Virus record (IMG/VR): IMGVR_UViG_3300034682_000221
Span: 1 to 38,968 of that record
DNA: 38,968 nucleotides
Strand: one strand, 5' to 3'
DNA from: a virus
In this document: in pieces, positions 7,860-17,059 of the stretch
Layout of the letters: each line of letters opens with the position of its first letter
Position numbering within the stretch: the stretch's first letter is position 1
Notes under the pieces: generated by a model
Told to the model about the DNA's origin: nothing
Database searches by the model: none
Seen by the model: the letters and a program-made list of their open reading frames with translations, nothing else
Position numbers and translations under genes: made by a program

Positions 7860-10163
7860 ATGGCCGTATTGCGCAGCCTTGTTACCACGCTTGGCTTGAA
7901 TGCGGCCCAGTTCAGGGAAGAGCTGGCCCGCTCCCGTCAAGAATTCACCTCGTTCGGCGGTCATATTGTGGCCGGTGGCAAGGTGGTGGCTGGCGGGATC
8001 AAAACCGTTATCACGGAAGTGTTTTCCCTGCGCAGCGCCCTGATCGCCCTGGGCTCTGGCGCCGCGCTGGCGGGTATCAAGGCGGCCTATGACAACCTTG
8101 ATCAAACTGCCAACCTTGGCCGCAACGTAGGCATCGCCGCGCAGCAGTGGCATGCCTACGCCCAGGCCGCAGAGTGGGCGGGCACCAACGGCGAGCGCCT
8201 GGCTGATGTCGTCAAGGACTTGAACGTCCGCATCTCTGACGCGGCCAAAACCGGCGGTGGCCCGCTGGCTGACTTCTTCAAGCAGATTGGGCAGTCGGCG
8301 CAAGAGTGGGCGGCGATGGCGCCGGATCAGCAGTTCCGCCGCTTCTCGGAAGAGCTGCAAAAGATGAGCGCCGCCGATGCGCGCTTCTGGCTTGATGAGC
8401 TGAATGATGCCGCCGCCGAGCTGTTCGATACCCTCTACACCAACAAGGGGGAGCTGTTCCGCTTTGCCGATGAAATCAACGGTATGGGAATGGCGCTCTC
8501 CGGCGGCCAGTTCGCCGCCGTGCGGGAGGCGCGTCAGGAGATCCAGCGGCTGATGTCCGTCATGGGTGCGCTGTGGGAGCAGGTGAAGGCGAGCATGGCC
8601 CCGGCCATCGCCGAGGGATCCCGCCTGATGCGCCAGTGGATTGTCGATGCGGCCGAAACCAAGGGCGGCTTTGCCGAGCTGGGCAAGGGCATTGCGCTCT
8701 ATGTCATTGACGGGGTGCGCTCTGCCTCGCTGGCCCTTGAGCAGTTCATCCGCAACATCGACACCACCCTCGAAAAAGCCTCGCTGGTGTTCAATATCGG
8801 CACCGACTCGGAAACCCGCAACGGTTACCTGAAAGCGGCGGCGGCTTACTCTGCCGCCCGCATGGACTACAACGAGGCACTGAACGAATACCAGGACGCA
8901 GGAGAGCCAGACGCCATGCTGGGGCGGCTGGATGAGCTTGGCACCGCGATGCAGCTCGCCAAGGGCGACATGGAAGCCTTCTTGTCGCAATCCAGTTCTG
9001 AGGGGTGGGCAACCTACTTCCAGAACCTGGACACCTTGAAGCAGTCCATTCAGAACGCGGTGACCAGCGGCGGTGATGGCCCGACCCCGCTGCCGCCCCC
9101 TGGTAGTGCGCCACGCGGGGTGGTGGAGATCCCGGACGACCCCAAGACCAAAACCAAGAAGAAAGCCACCAACTGGGGGCCGGTCGATTCGTTCCGGCAG
9201 GAGAACAACGCCATCGCCATGGAGCTGGATAAACGGCTCCAGCTGCTGGACAACAGCAACAAGGCGATGGCAGGGGCTGACCAGCAATACTATGACGCCC
9301 GCAACGTGGCCCGCATCGAGCAGTATGGCGCCTCGGTCATTGAAGAGCAGAGCCGCTGGCAGCAGTCGCAGCAGCGCCTGCAGCAGCAGTATGCCCAGGC
9401 GTATGACGCGGCAGCCGGTCATAACGACCTGCAATTCCAGCTCCAGATGGAGTACCACGCCAGCCGCGAAATGCTGGAGCAGGATCACCAGTCCCGTCTC
9501 CTGCAGATCGAAAACGACCGGGTTAACAAGCAGCGGGAGTATCAGGCCAGCGTCAGCGCCGAGCTGCTGAGCTTCACCCAGCAGTCGATGAGCATTACCA
9601 CCTCGGCGCTGCAACAGGCGGGCCTTGAGCACTCCGGTGTTTACAAGGCGCTGTTTGCCATGCAGAAGGCCGCCGCCATTCCTTCGATCATCGTATCGAC
9701 CGAAGAGGCAGCGGCCAAGGCGCTGGCCGCCTTTCCGCCGCCCTACAGCATGCCGCTGGCGGCCAGTATCAAGACGATGGGTTACGCCTCTGCCGGTATC
9801 GTGGCAGGGCAGGCTATCGCCGGTCTGTTCGACAAGGGCGGCTATATCCCGGCAAACCAGTTCGGGATCGTCTCCGAGCTGGGTGACGAGTTCGTCAACG
9901 GCACCCTGGTTCGTGGCCCTGCCAATGTGACCAGCCGCCGCGAGTCCGCCGCCATTCTTGACCGTGCCGCCGGTCGCGGCCAGTCGGGTGATGGGGTGAC
10001 GATTATCCAGCACATCAGCGTCACCGGTTCCGGTGATGAGGCGCTGGCCAATGCGATGCGCTCGGCAGCAGAGCAAGGCGCCGAGGCTGGTGCCAAGCGG
10101 GCATATCAGATGGTGGTCGAGGATGTCTCGAACTACGGCCAAATTCGCAGAGTATTAGGGTGA
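7860..10163 (+). CDS. Tail tape measure protein
   Basis: This 767-residue protein sets tail length and is ejected at infection. It begins with the common VLRSLVTTLGLNAAQFREEL motif, has a hydrophobic stretch at about residues 55-75, and long helical and coiled segments; a second hydrophobic alanine/glycine-rich region lies near 605-655. Using the usual 0.15 nm per residue, the tail would be roughly 115 nm. A good ribosome site (GAGAGG) precedes ATG 7860. The long open frame on the opposite strand over the same interval is a codon-bias shadow. Confidence 0.92.
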   Translation: MAVLRSLVTTLGLNAAQFREELARSRQEFTSFGGHIVAGGKVVAGGIKTVITEVFSLRSALIALGSGAALAGIKAAYDNLDQTANLGRNVGIAAQQWHAYAQAAEWAGTNGERLADVVKDLNVRISDAAKTGGGPLADFFKQIGQSAQEWAAMAPDQQFRRFSEELQKMSAADARFWLDELNDAAAELFDTLYTNKGELFRFADEINGMGMALSGGQFAAVREARQEIQRLMSVMGALWEQVKASMAPAIAEGSRLMRQWIVDAAETKGGFAELGKGIALYVIDGVRSASLALEQFIRNIDTTLEKASLVFNIGTDSETRNGYLKAAAAYSAARMDYNEALNEYQDAGEPDAMLGRLDELGTAMQLAKGDMEAFLSQSSSEGWATYFQNLDTLKQSIQNAVTSGGDGPTPLPPPGSAPRGVVEIPDDPKTKTKKKATNWGPVDSFRQENNAIAMELDKRLQLLDNSNKAMAGADQQYYDARNVARIEQYGASVIEEQSRWQQSQQRLQQQYAQAYDAAAGHNDLQFQLQMEYHASREMLEQDHQSRLLQIENDRVNKQREYQASVSAELLSFTQQSMSITTSALQQAGLEHSGVYKALFAMQKAAAIPSIIVSTEEAAAKALAAFPPPYSMPLAASIKTMGYASAGIVAGQAIAGLFDKGGYIPANQFGIVSELGDEFVNGTLVRGPANVTSRRESAAILDRAAGRGQSGDGVTIIQHISVTGSGDEALANAMRSAAEQGAEAGAKRAYQMVVEDVSNYGQIRRVLG

Positions 10164-10170
10164 TATCGCT

Positions 10171-10785
10171 ATGTCAGAGGTAATTGATTGGCCGGTAGAC
10201 CTGATCCCGAGCGACATGGGGTTGGGTCTTGAGAGCATGACCAGGACGTTTGAATCCCCATGGACGGGGTCGGTGCAAACCGCCGACTCGCCGGGGTCGA
10301 AGGTGGTGATGCAGGTGACGTTCAGAAACCTGCCAGCCGACAAGGCCCGCCGTCTTGAGGCGCTGATCTTCTCGCTTGATGGTCAGCGCGGGCGGGTCAG
10401 GATGTGGGATTTCGCCGCCCGTCTGGTCGGCTCTCCCCAGCCGGTGCATGGCGCCCCGATCGTGACCGAGGCGCTGGCCATGCGAACCAGTTTGACCAGT
10501 CGCGGCTGGACGCCAAACACCCTGGTGCTGCGCCTTGGCGACTGGGTGCAGGTGGGGGATGAGTTAAAGCGGGTGATCGCAGATGTCACCTCTGATTTGA
10601 GCGGGGCCGCCCTGATCAGGGTGGCCCCCATGCTGCGGGCCAATCATCCATCCGGTACCCCGCTGGTTGTTGACCGGCCCTGTGGCGTGTTTCGCATCAA
10701 GGATGACAAGGCCGCCACCTTTAACCGGGTGCCCGGTGTATTCACCGATGTATCCCTCTCGTTCACGGAGGCATTCTATCCATGA
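10171..10785 (+). CDS. Distal tail protein, tip module
   Basis: This 204-residue protein follows the tape measure directly, where phages with lambda-like or N15-like tips encode the distal tail/hub component. It contains a beta-rich N-terminal half (VMQVTFRNLPADKARRLEAL) and an RGRVRMWDF motif seen in this family. It overlaps the next gene by four bases. Exact equivalence to lambda gpM is not claimed. Confidence 0.7.
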   Translation: MSEVIDWPVDLIPSDMGLGLESMTRTFESPWTGSVQTADSPGSKVVMQVTFRNLPADKARRLEALIFSLDGQRGRVRMWDFAARLVGSPQPVHGAPIVTEALAMRTSLTSRGWTPNTLVLRLGDWVQVGDELKRVIADVTSDLSGAALIRVAPMLRANHPSGTPLVVDRPCGVFRIKDDKAATFNRVPGVFTDVSLSFTEAFYP

Positions 10786-11366
10786 TTGTCGGCCTTGATC
10801 CCGAGGTGATGGCTGCCCTTAACCAGCCCCACGTGCAGGCGCTCTACGCGCTCAAGCTGGATCTGGTGAGCGGCATCAGCCGCATTCACTCTGGTCTCGG
10901 TGAGCTGGTGATCGGCGGCGAGACCTATTACGGCGTGGGCTCGATGGGGGCGGTCAGCCCCCAGAAAGAGCAGCTGTCCACTTCACCAACCAAGTTAAAC
11001 GTCAGCCTCTCCGGGCTCGATGACAGCATGCTGGCAGAGGTGATGCGCGAGCGCATCGTTGACCGGATGGCCTGGCTCTATCTGGTGGTGATCGGCCCCG
11101 CCGAGGTGCCGCTCAAAGCCTGCCTGCAGTTCAAGGGGCGCATCGCCCAGACCCCCGTCAAGGCGGGCAAGACCAACACCATTCAGCTCACCATCAGCAA
11201 CGTCTTTGAGGATTGGCAGAAGGGGCTGAACATGCGCAACACCGACGAGAGTCACCGCCGGTTGTACCCCAATGATCGCTTCTTTCGCTATCAGAACGAG
11301 ATGGCCGACCGCTCCATCTACTGGGGTAGCAAGAAAGACGCCCCAGGGTTTATTTACAAGGACTAA
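10782..11366 (+). CDS. Tail tip assembly protein (gpL/DUF2163-like)
   Basis: The 194-residue product has the pattern of tip proteins that bridge the distal tail ring and the J hub: a beta-rich domain with ISRIHSGLGELVIGGETYYG near residue 30 and a C-terminal end with NDRFFRYQNEMADRSIYWG. It lies between the distal tail gene and the peptidase-like gene, the same order as lambda M-L-K. A metal site as in lambda gpL is not evident. Confidence 0.7.
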   Translation: MIVGLDPEVMAALNQPHVQALYALKLDLVSGISRIHSGLGELVIGGETYYGVGSMGAVSPQKEQLSTSPTKLNVSLSGLDDSMLAEVMRERIVDRMAWLYLVVIGPAEVPLKACLQFKGRIAQTPVKAGKTNTIQLTISNVFEDWQKGLNMRNTDESHRRLYPNDRFFRYQNEMADRSIYWGSKKDAPGFIYKD

Positions 11367-11369
11367 TCC

Positions 11370-11771
11370 ATGCGCCATCCAGACTGGCAAATCCGCATCA
11401 TCCAGACCATTCAGGCCGCCAGCGAGCGGCCTTTTTGTTGGGGTGAAAATGATTGCTGCCTGTTCGTGGCGGATGTCTGTCTGGCGGCTTGTAACAAAGA
11501 TCCGGCGGCCGAGTATCGCGGCCGCTACCGCACCGAGATCGGCGCCAAGCGGGTGCTCGCCAAAACTCACGGCGATATCCCCGCCGCCCTCGATGCGCTG
11601 TTTGCGCGGATCCCGGTGGCGATGGCCCAGCGCGGTGATGCCCTGGTGTTTGACGGCCCGCAGGGCCAGACCGCCGCCGTGATGTGGGCCGGTCAGGTGT
11701 GGGCCATGACCGAGCAGGGCGCTCGCCCGATTCCTGACGCTGTTCCCCTGTTTGCCTGGAGAGTCGAGTAA
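11370..11771 (+). CDS. Tail tip cysteine-peptidase-like protein (DUF6950-like)
   Basis: This 133-residue protein carries a CWGENDCCLFVADV segment near residue 23, resembling the catalytic-cysteine region of NlpC/P60-type folds, then EYRGRYRTEIGAKRVL, which is characteristic of the DUF6950 tail family. It probably corresponds to the hydrolase half of lambda gpK and may act on cell wall during entry or in tip assembly. The stop codon overlaps the J start at 11771. Catalysis is not demonstrated by the sequence. Confidence 0.75.
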   Translation: MRHPDWQIRIIQTIQAASERPFCWGENDCCLFVADVCLAACNKDPAAEYRGRYRTEIGAKRVLAKTHGDIPAALDALFARIPVAMAQRGDALVFDGPQGQTAAVMWAGQVWAMTEQGARPIPDAVPLFAWRVE

Positions 11772-14700
11772 TGCCTGCTGCGTTTATTCCTGTCATCGCT
11801 GGTGCCGCCGCTGGCTTGGGCTCGGCCCTGGTTGTCTCAACGGCGACTGCGATCGCCATCGGTTCGGCAGTGATGAGCGCCACCATGATGCTCACCATGA
11901 AAAAACCGAGCCTCGGCGACTACCGCAGCGCCAGCGAGCGCAGTCAGGTTATGAGGGCGGCAGCCAGTGACAAGGTCTGTATCTATGGTCGGGTGATCTC
12001 TTCCGGCTTGCTGAGCATAGCGGCAGAGGAGGCGGGCGAGCAGGACGAGGGCGAATTGCTGCACCTTGCCCTGGTGCTGGCGGGCACCAAATTAAGCCGC
12101 ATCGGTGATATCTGGCTCGGCGATGATCTGGTCGGCACCTATGGCGATCTAGTCAGCTGGGAGCTGCATGCCGACCGCCAGACCTGTGACCCCTATATGC
12201 TGGAGAAGTGTGCCGACTGGAAGGAGGACATGATCGGCAAGGGCATCACCTGGTTGCGCCTCTCGCTCAAGTTTAACGCCGAGAAGTTCCCCGCCGGTCT
12301 GCCCAATATCAAGGTCGAGAAGTTTGGCAAGGAGGTCTGGGATCCCCGCGATGGCCAGTGGAAGTGGAGCGACAACAGCGCCCTGGTGATCCTCGATTAC
12401 TATCGCAGCTGGCTCAAGGTGCCCGATGACGAAATCCGCATGGACGAGTTTATCGTTGCCGCCAATATCTGTGACGAGATAGTCACGGTCGCCGATGGCA
12501 AGGTGGAGCCGCGCTATACCACCAATGTGGAATTCGACCTGACCGAGCCCCGTGCCAAGGTGCTGGAAGCCCTGCACATGGCATGCTGCGGCCAACCGAC
12601 CTATATCGGCGGCAAGTTCGGCATCCTTGCCGGGGCCTACTATGGCCCCGCCAGTGACGAGCTGCGCCCCCATCAGTTGGTCGGCGATCTGGAGTTGCTG
12701 CCGGAGCCATCGAGCAGCGACAAAATCAACCAGGTGGCGGGCACCTTCGTTGACCCGATCACCTTTAAAAAGACCGACTTCCCGGCGGTCATCGTGCCGG
12801 AGTGGGTGGAGGAGGATGGCGGCGTCCCGCTGCTGGAAGATCTGGATTTGCGCTGTGTCACCAGCGAGTACCAGGCCCAGCGCATCGCCAACATCATCCT
12901 GCGCCAGCGCCGCGCTGCCCGCACCATCACATGCTCGGTCAATCTCTCTGGCTGGCGCTATCGCCCCGGCCAGACCATCCGGTTTTATCTGCCTGCCCTT
13001 GGCATCAATGGCCCCGAGTTTCGTGTAAGCGATTGGGCATTCAGCCTGAACGGCGGGGTGGATCTCACCCTGCGCGAGGATTCGCCGCTGTTTTGGGCTG
13101 ATGCCATCGGCAAGCCGATGGAGCGCCCGGAGATCACCGAACTGCCTACCGGCGGTGTGGCGATGCCGGATCAGCTGCGCTATGACGTTGAGACGGTCGG
13201 CGAGGTGGTGCAGGGGGTGCTCACCTGGCGCAACAGTGGCACCGTCAATTACAACCAGGTGATCGTGCAGCGCATCGAGCCAGGCAAGGCGCCGGTCACT
13301 GTGCTGACCGCCCAGGTGCCGGGGCAGTCATGCCGGGTCAATGGTCTGGCCGCTGGCAACTATACCGCCATGGTCAGGGCGCTGGCGCTGACCGGCGCCG
13401 CCTCACCGATTGCTGCGGTTAACTTCGTCATCGCCGCGCCTGCCACCCCGATCGGGGTGGAGGTGGAGGCTGGCAACTGGACGCTGGCGTTTCGCCCCAA
13501 GTTTGCGGGCGGCGATGGCTATGGGGTGCTCTGTGAGTGGTGGGTCTCGACCATCAATCTGCCGATCGGCGAGGTGATGGAGAAGGCCCGCGCCGCTGGC
13601 ATGGGCACCTATATGCAGTTTGGCCAGCTCAAGCCTGACACCACCTATTATGTCTGGCTGCGGGCGGTCAACGCCTACGGCAAGTCGGCCCTGCTGGCAG
13701 CCAGTGGCAAGACCACTTATGACGCCTCATCCATTCTCGACATCATTGACGGGGAGATCGGCGCCGAGCACCTTCGCGAAGAGCTGCGCAAACCCATCGA
13801 GCTGATCCCCGGCATCAGCGAGGGGCTGACTGATCTCGACAAGGTGGTGCAAGAGATCAAGCCGATCGCCGATCGGGTGCCGGAGCTGGATGGCAAGCTG
13901 GTCGGGCTGGGTGATGCGCTGGCTGCGCTCGATGACCGCTCGCAAAAAACCGAAGATCTGCTGCGCGATGAGCAGGACAATCTCGGCGAGATGGGCATCA
14001 ACAACGCCCTGCAGCAAGACAAGATCCACAGCAAGATTGACCGGGTGCAGGCCGAAATGGGCGACCTGCGTGATGCCCTTTTTACCGTTGACCCCGAAAC
14101 AGGGCACATCGAGATGGATGCCGTGCGCGCCCTGCGCGATGAGACTCACGCCAGCTTTACCCAGGTAAATATGGGGCTGGATGCGGTCAAGGGAACCGTT
14201 GCTCTCAAGGCTGACCATGCTGTAGTTGATGCCCAGGGTGAGCGGCTGACCGAGGCCGAGCAGGTGATCGATGGCATCAACGCCAGGCTGGCGCAGACCG
14301 TCACCAAGTCGGAGTTCACGGACGAGCAGGAGCGACTGACCGAGGTCAGCAACTCGCTGGATGCCACCAAGGGCGAGCTGGCCCAGAAGGCCGCCCAGTC
14401 TACCGTGACCGCCCAGGGTGAGCGGCTGGCCGCTGCCGAGCAGAAGATCACCGCCAACAGCGATGCCACCTCTGCCCTGGCGCAGCGCGTGGAGGGGCTC
14501 AAGGCGGAGGTCGAGCAGGGTGACGAGTTGCTGCAAGCGATCATCACCGAAGTGGCGCGGGTCAGTGCCGAGGCAAACCAGGTGACCGCCGAGCGGGTCA
14601 GCGGGCTGGCAACCCGCACCGAGACCGCCGAGGGCAAGATCCAGGCCCTGGAGCAGATTATCGAGGATGACGGCGGCATCACCGCCGGTCGCTTTGACGA

Positions 14701-17002
14701 GATCACTGCAGCCCTTGACCTGACCGCTGCTGCCGCTGAACAGGCAGGGCTGGCCGGTATCAATAATGCGCTGGCCGGTGAGGGTGGCGAGCAACGCGCC
14801 CGTCAGGCAGAGGCATCGATCCGCCGCGATCAAAAGGTGCAGCTCGACATGCACCAGGCGCTCGCCAGCGAAGTGACCGAACTCAAGGCCAGCTTTGAGG
14901 GGGAGCAGGCCAGCACCAAGGCGCAGTTTACCGAGGTGCGCGAAGTGGTGGCTGGGGTAGAGCAATCGACCGCCCAGCAGTTGAGCCAGATCAAAACCGA
15001 GTTTGAAGAGGGGGATCGCAAGACCAACGCCGCCCTGCAGGAGACCAGCAAGGCGCTCAGCGATGCCGACAAGGCGCTCGCCGAGCGTGACGAGCTGCTG
15101 CAAGCGGCCATTACCGAGGGGGATGAAACCCTTAGTGCCGCGATTCAGGAGACCAACCGCGCTCAGGTCGAGGGCGATCAGGCGCTGGCCGAGCAGATCG
15201 GCCAGATCAAGACCGAGACCGGCGAGCAAGGGGCGGCCATCACTACCCTGGCCAAAGTGGTCAGCGACAACCAGCAGGCGAGCGCCGAAGCGCTTGAGCA
15301 GCTGGAGGTCAAGACTGACCAGACCAACGCCACGGTGGGCAGCCTCTCCGAAGTGGTGGCCGAGCAGGGCAAGGCGCTGGCAGCCAAGCAGGACGAACTG
15401 TCATCAGAAGTTGACCTGACAGCGCTGGCCAATATCGGCAATGCCCTGGCTGATGAGGCTGGCGAGCAACGCGCCCGCACTGCCCGCGCCGCCATCGTTC
15501 ACCGGCAGGAGACGATGGCAGACGAGCAGCAGGCGATGGCCAAGGAGCTGACCCAGCTCACCGCCGAGTTTGCAGGGGAGCAGGCCAGCACCAAGGCGCA
15601 GTTTACCGAGGTGCGCGAAGTGGTAGCGGGGGTCGAGCAATCGACCGCCCAGCAGTTGAGCCAGATCAAAACCGAGTTTGAAGAGGGGGATCGCAAGACC
15701 AACGCGGCCCTGCAGGAGACTAGCAAGGCGCTCAGCGATGCCGACAAGGCGCTCGCCGAGCGTGACGAGCTGCTGCAGGCGGCCATCACCGAGGGTGACA
15801 ACGCCCTGGGGGCGGCCATTCAGGAGACCAACCGCGCCCAAGCGGAAGGCGATCAGGCGCTGGCTGAACAGCTATCGACCCTGAAAGCCGAGGTAACGAA
15901 GGGTGACAGCGCCCTGAGTGCCGCGATCTCTGAAAGCAACCAAGCGCGGGTTGACGGCGACAAGGCCAACGCCGAGAAGATTGACCAGGTGCAGGCCGTG
16001 GTTGATGACACGTCGGCAGCGGTGCAGACCGTGGCCTCCGCCGTGGCGGATCTGGAGGGGGATGTCGAGGCTGGCTGGTACACCAAGGCGCAGATCAACG
16101 GCGAGGGCGGCGGCTTCGGCCTGTCGGTCAAGCTCAACCCTGACGGCTCGGTGCTGACCAGTTTCCTGCTTGATGCCGATGTGTTTGCCGTGATGTCGCG
16201 GGCAACGGGGGTATCGTCAAAGGTTCACCCGCTGGTCGTCAAAAACGGCAGCGTCTACATGAACCACGCGCTGATGGACACGGCCGAGATCGGCAACGTG
16301 ATCGCCAAGTACATCAACGTGCAGCACCTGAAAGGCACCCTGATCGAGGGCGGCTCTTTCCGGGGTGGTGACCTCTGGTTGGGCGAGAATGCCAACGGCC
16401 AGTTCGGTGCCTACGGCAAGCGCTGGAATGCGGGCATTGATTCCAATGGCCGCTTCTATGGCAGCGATGTCTATTTCTCAAGCGGGACATTCCAGGGCAA
16501 CGTGCTGGCCAACTCCGGCACCTTCCAGAATGTCACCATCAGGGAGAACTGTCAGATCCTGGCTCAGCTGTCAGCGTCTCGAATCGTGGGTGATATCACT
16601 AAGGTTCGAGTGTTCGACCTGCCCGCAAAGAGCGGTGTCATTATCCAGCCTGGTACGGCTGTAACTATGGTTCAGTGTTATTTCGATGCGTCCCCCTACG
16701 ATCAGGAACTGACGATGGAGGAGTTAGCGGTCAGGATAACCCCGTATGACGAGGGGGCGACCACTGCGCGAATTTACGCGCAAGCGGCGGGTGCTGCTGC
16801 GGTTCTTATTGCAGCAGCCACGACCAACTCAAGCCAATTGCCGATATTCGAAAAGATCCCGGCTTGCACCATCTCCATTCCTGCAGGGTCATCGTCGCTG
16901 GTCATCTATTACGTGGCCGAGCGCCGTTCAAACTGGTATTTCTACGCGCAGAGAAAGACGTTTTTCATCAACAAAAAGGGCGGCGGATTTTCCGTCGGCT
17001 AA
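11771..17002 (+). CDS. Host specificity / tail tip protein, J-like, with internal repeats
   Basis: The 1743-residue product is the central tail-tip hub that contacts the host receptor. The first 45 residues are hydrophobic (a gpI-like or tip-plug segment), followed by the hub domains to about residue 450, fibronectin-type modules (about 480-650, with a TYYVWLRAVNAYGKSA motif), and a very long charged coiled-coil region (about 650-1420). A beta-rich C-terminus (about 1430-1743) probably binds the receptor. Two tandem units of about 225 residues (starting near residues 996 and 1221) share a block of more than 70 identical residues. It is larger than lambda J (1132 residues) mainly because of the coiled-coil expansion. 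Confidence 0.92.
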   Translation: MPAAFIPVIAGAAAGLGSALVVSTATAIAIGSAVMSATMMLTMKKPSLGDYRSASERSQVMRAAASDKVCIYGRVISSGLLSIAAEEAGEQDEGELLHLALVLAGTKLSRIGDIWLGDDLVGTYGDLVSWELHADRQTCDPYMLEKCADWKEDMIGKGITWLRLSLKFNAEKFPAGLPNIKVEKFGKEVWDPRDGQWKWSDNSALVILDYYRSWLKVPDDEIRMDEFIVAANICDEIVTVADGKVEPRYTTNVEFDLTEPRAKVLEALHMACCGQPTYIGGKFGILAGAYYGPASDELRPHQLVGDLELLPEPSSSDKINQVAGTFVDPITFKKTDFPAVIVPEWVEEDGGVPLLEDLDLRCVTSEYQAQRIANIILRQRRAARTITCSVNLSGWRYRPGQTIRFYLPALGINGPEFRVSDWAFSLNGGVDLTLREDSPLFWADAIGKPMERPEITELPTGGVAMPDQLRYDVETVGEVVQGVLTWRNSGTVNYNQVIVQRIEPGKAPVTVLTAQVPGQSCRVNGLAAGNYTAMVRALALTGAASPIAAVNFVIAAPATPIGVEVEAGNWTLAFRPKFAGGDGYGVLCEWWVSTINLPIGEVMEKARAAGMGTYMQFGQLKPDTTYYVWLRAVNAYGKSALLAASGKTTYDASSILDIIDGEIGAEHLREELRKPIELIPGISEGLTDLDKVVQEIKPIADRVPELDGKLVGLGDALAALDDRSQKTEDLLRDEQDNLGEMGINNALQQDKIHSKIDRVQAEMGDLRDALFTVDPETGHIEMDAVRALRDETHASFTQVNMGLDAVKGTVALKADHAVVDAQGERLTEAEQVIDGINARLAQTVTKSEFTDEQERLTEVSNSLDATKGELAQKAAQSTVTAQGERLAAAEQKITANSDATSALAQRVEGLKAEVEQGDELLQAIITEVARVSAEANQVTAERVSGLATRTETAEGKIQALEQIIEDDGGITAGRFDEITAALDLTAAAAEQAGLAGINNALAGEGGEQRARQAEASIRRDQKVQLDMHQALASEVTELKASFEGEQASTKAQFTEVREVVAGVEQSTAQQLSQIKTEFEEGDRKTNAALQETSKALSDADKALAERDELLQAAITEGDETLSAAIQETNRAQVEGDQALAEQIGQIKTETGEQGAAITTLAKVVSDNQQASAEALEQLEVKTDQTNATVGSLSEVVAEQGKALAAKQDELSSEVDLTALANIGNALADEAGEQRARTARAAIVHRQETMADEQQAMAKELTQLTAEFAGEQASTKAQFTEVREVVAGVEQSTAQQLSQIKTEFEEGDRKTNAALQETSKALSDADKALAERDELLQAAITEGDNALGAAIQETNRAQAEGDQALAEQLSTLKAEVTKGDSALSAAISESNQARVDGDKANAEKIDQVQAVVDDTSAAVQTVASAVADLEGDVEAGWYTKAQINGEGGGFGLSVKLNPDGSVLTSFLLDADVFAVMSRATGVSSKVHPLVVKNGSVYMNHALMDTAEIGNVIAKYINVQHLKGTLIEGGSFRGGDLWLGENANGQFGAYGKRWNAGIDSNGRFYGSDVYFSSGTFQGNVLANSGTFQNVTIRENCQILAQLSASRIVGDITKVRVFDLPAKSGVIIQPGTAVTMVQCYFDASPYDQELTMEELAVRITPYDEGATTARIYAQAAGAAAVLIAAATTNSSQLPIFEKIPACTISIPAGSSSLVIYYVAERRSNWYFYAQRKTFFINKKGGGFSVG
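14900..15120 (+). repeat. Tandem duplication inside the J-like gene, copy 1
   Basis: This block of about 221 bases recurs 675 bases downstream at 15575-15795 with seven differences, all at third codon positions. Weaker similarity extends on both sides to cover a whole 675-base (225-residue) unit. Confidence 0.95.
15575..15795 (+). repeat. Tandem duplication inside the J-like gene, copy 2
   Basis: This is the second copy of the block at 14900-15120. The encoded residues are identical although seven bases differ, so the protein sequence has been conserved since duplication or homogenised by gene conversion. Confidence 0.95.
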
Positions 17003-17011
17003 CACAACCAC

Positions 17012-17040
17012 ACCCGGCCCTGCGCCGGGTTTCTTTTTTT
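17012..17040 (+). terminator. Rho-independent terminator after the J-like gene
   Basis: The stem ACCCGGC/GCCGGGT with a 5-base loop is followed by a T-rich tract of eleven bases. It separates the J-like gene from the tail fibre gene, which therefore depends on readthrough or its own promoter. Confidence 0.85.
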
Positions 17041-17059
17041 CAGTCTCAGGAGCCCAGCA

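Noticed and set aside
7839-10142. A 767-codon open frame on the minus strand opposite the tape measure gene
   Set aside because: It mirrors the tape-measure frame almost base for base, has no ribosome site or domain pattern and is explained by GC-rich codon bias.
13727-15229. A 500-codon minus-strand frame opposite the J-like gene
   Set aside because: It is a shadow of the repetitive coiled-coil codons (GAG/CTG-rich); the leucine-rich product is a by-product of that bias.
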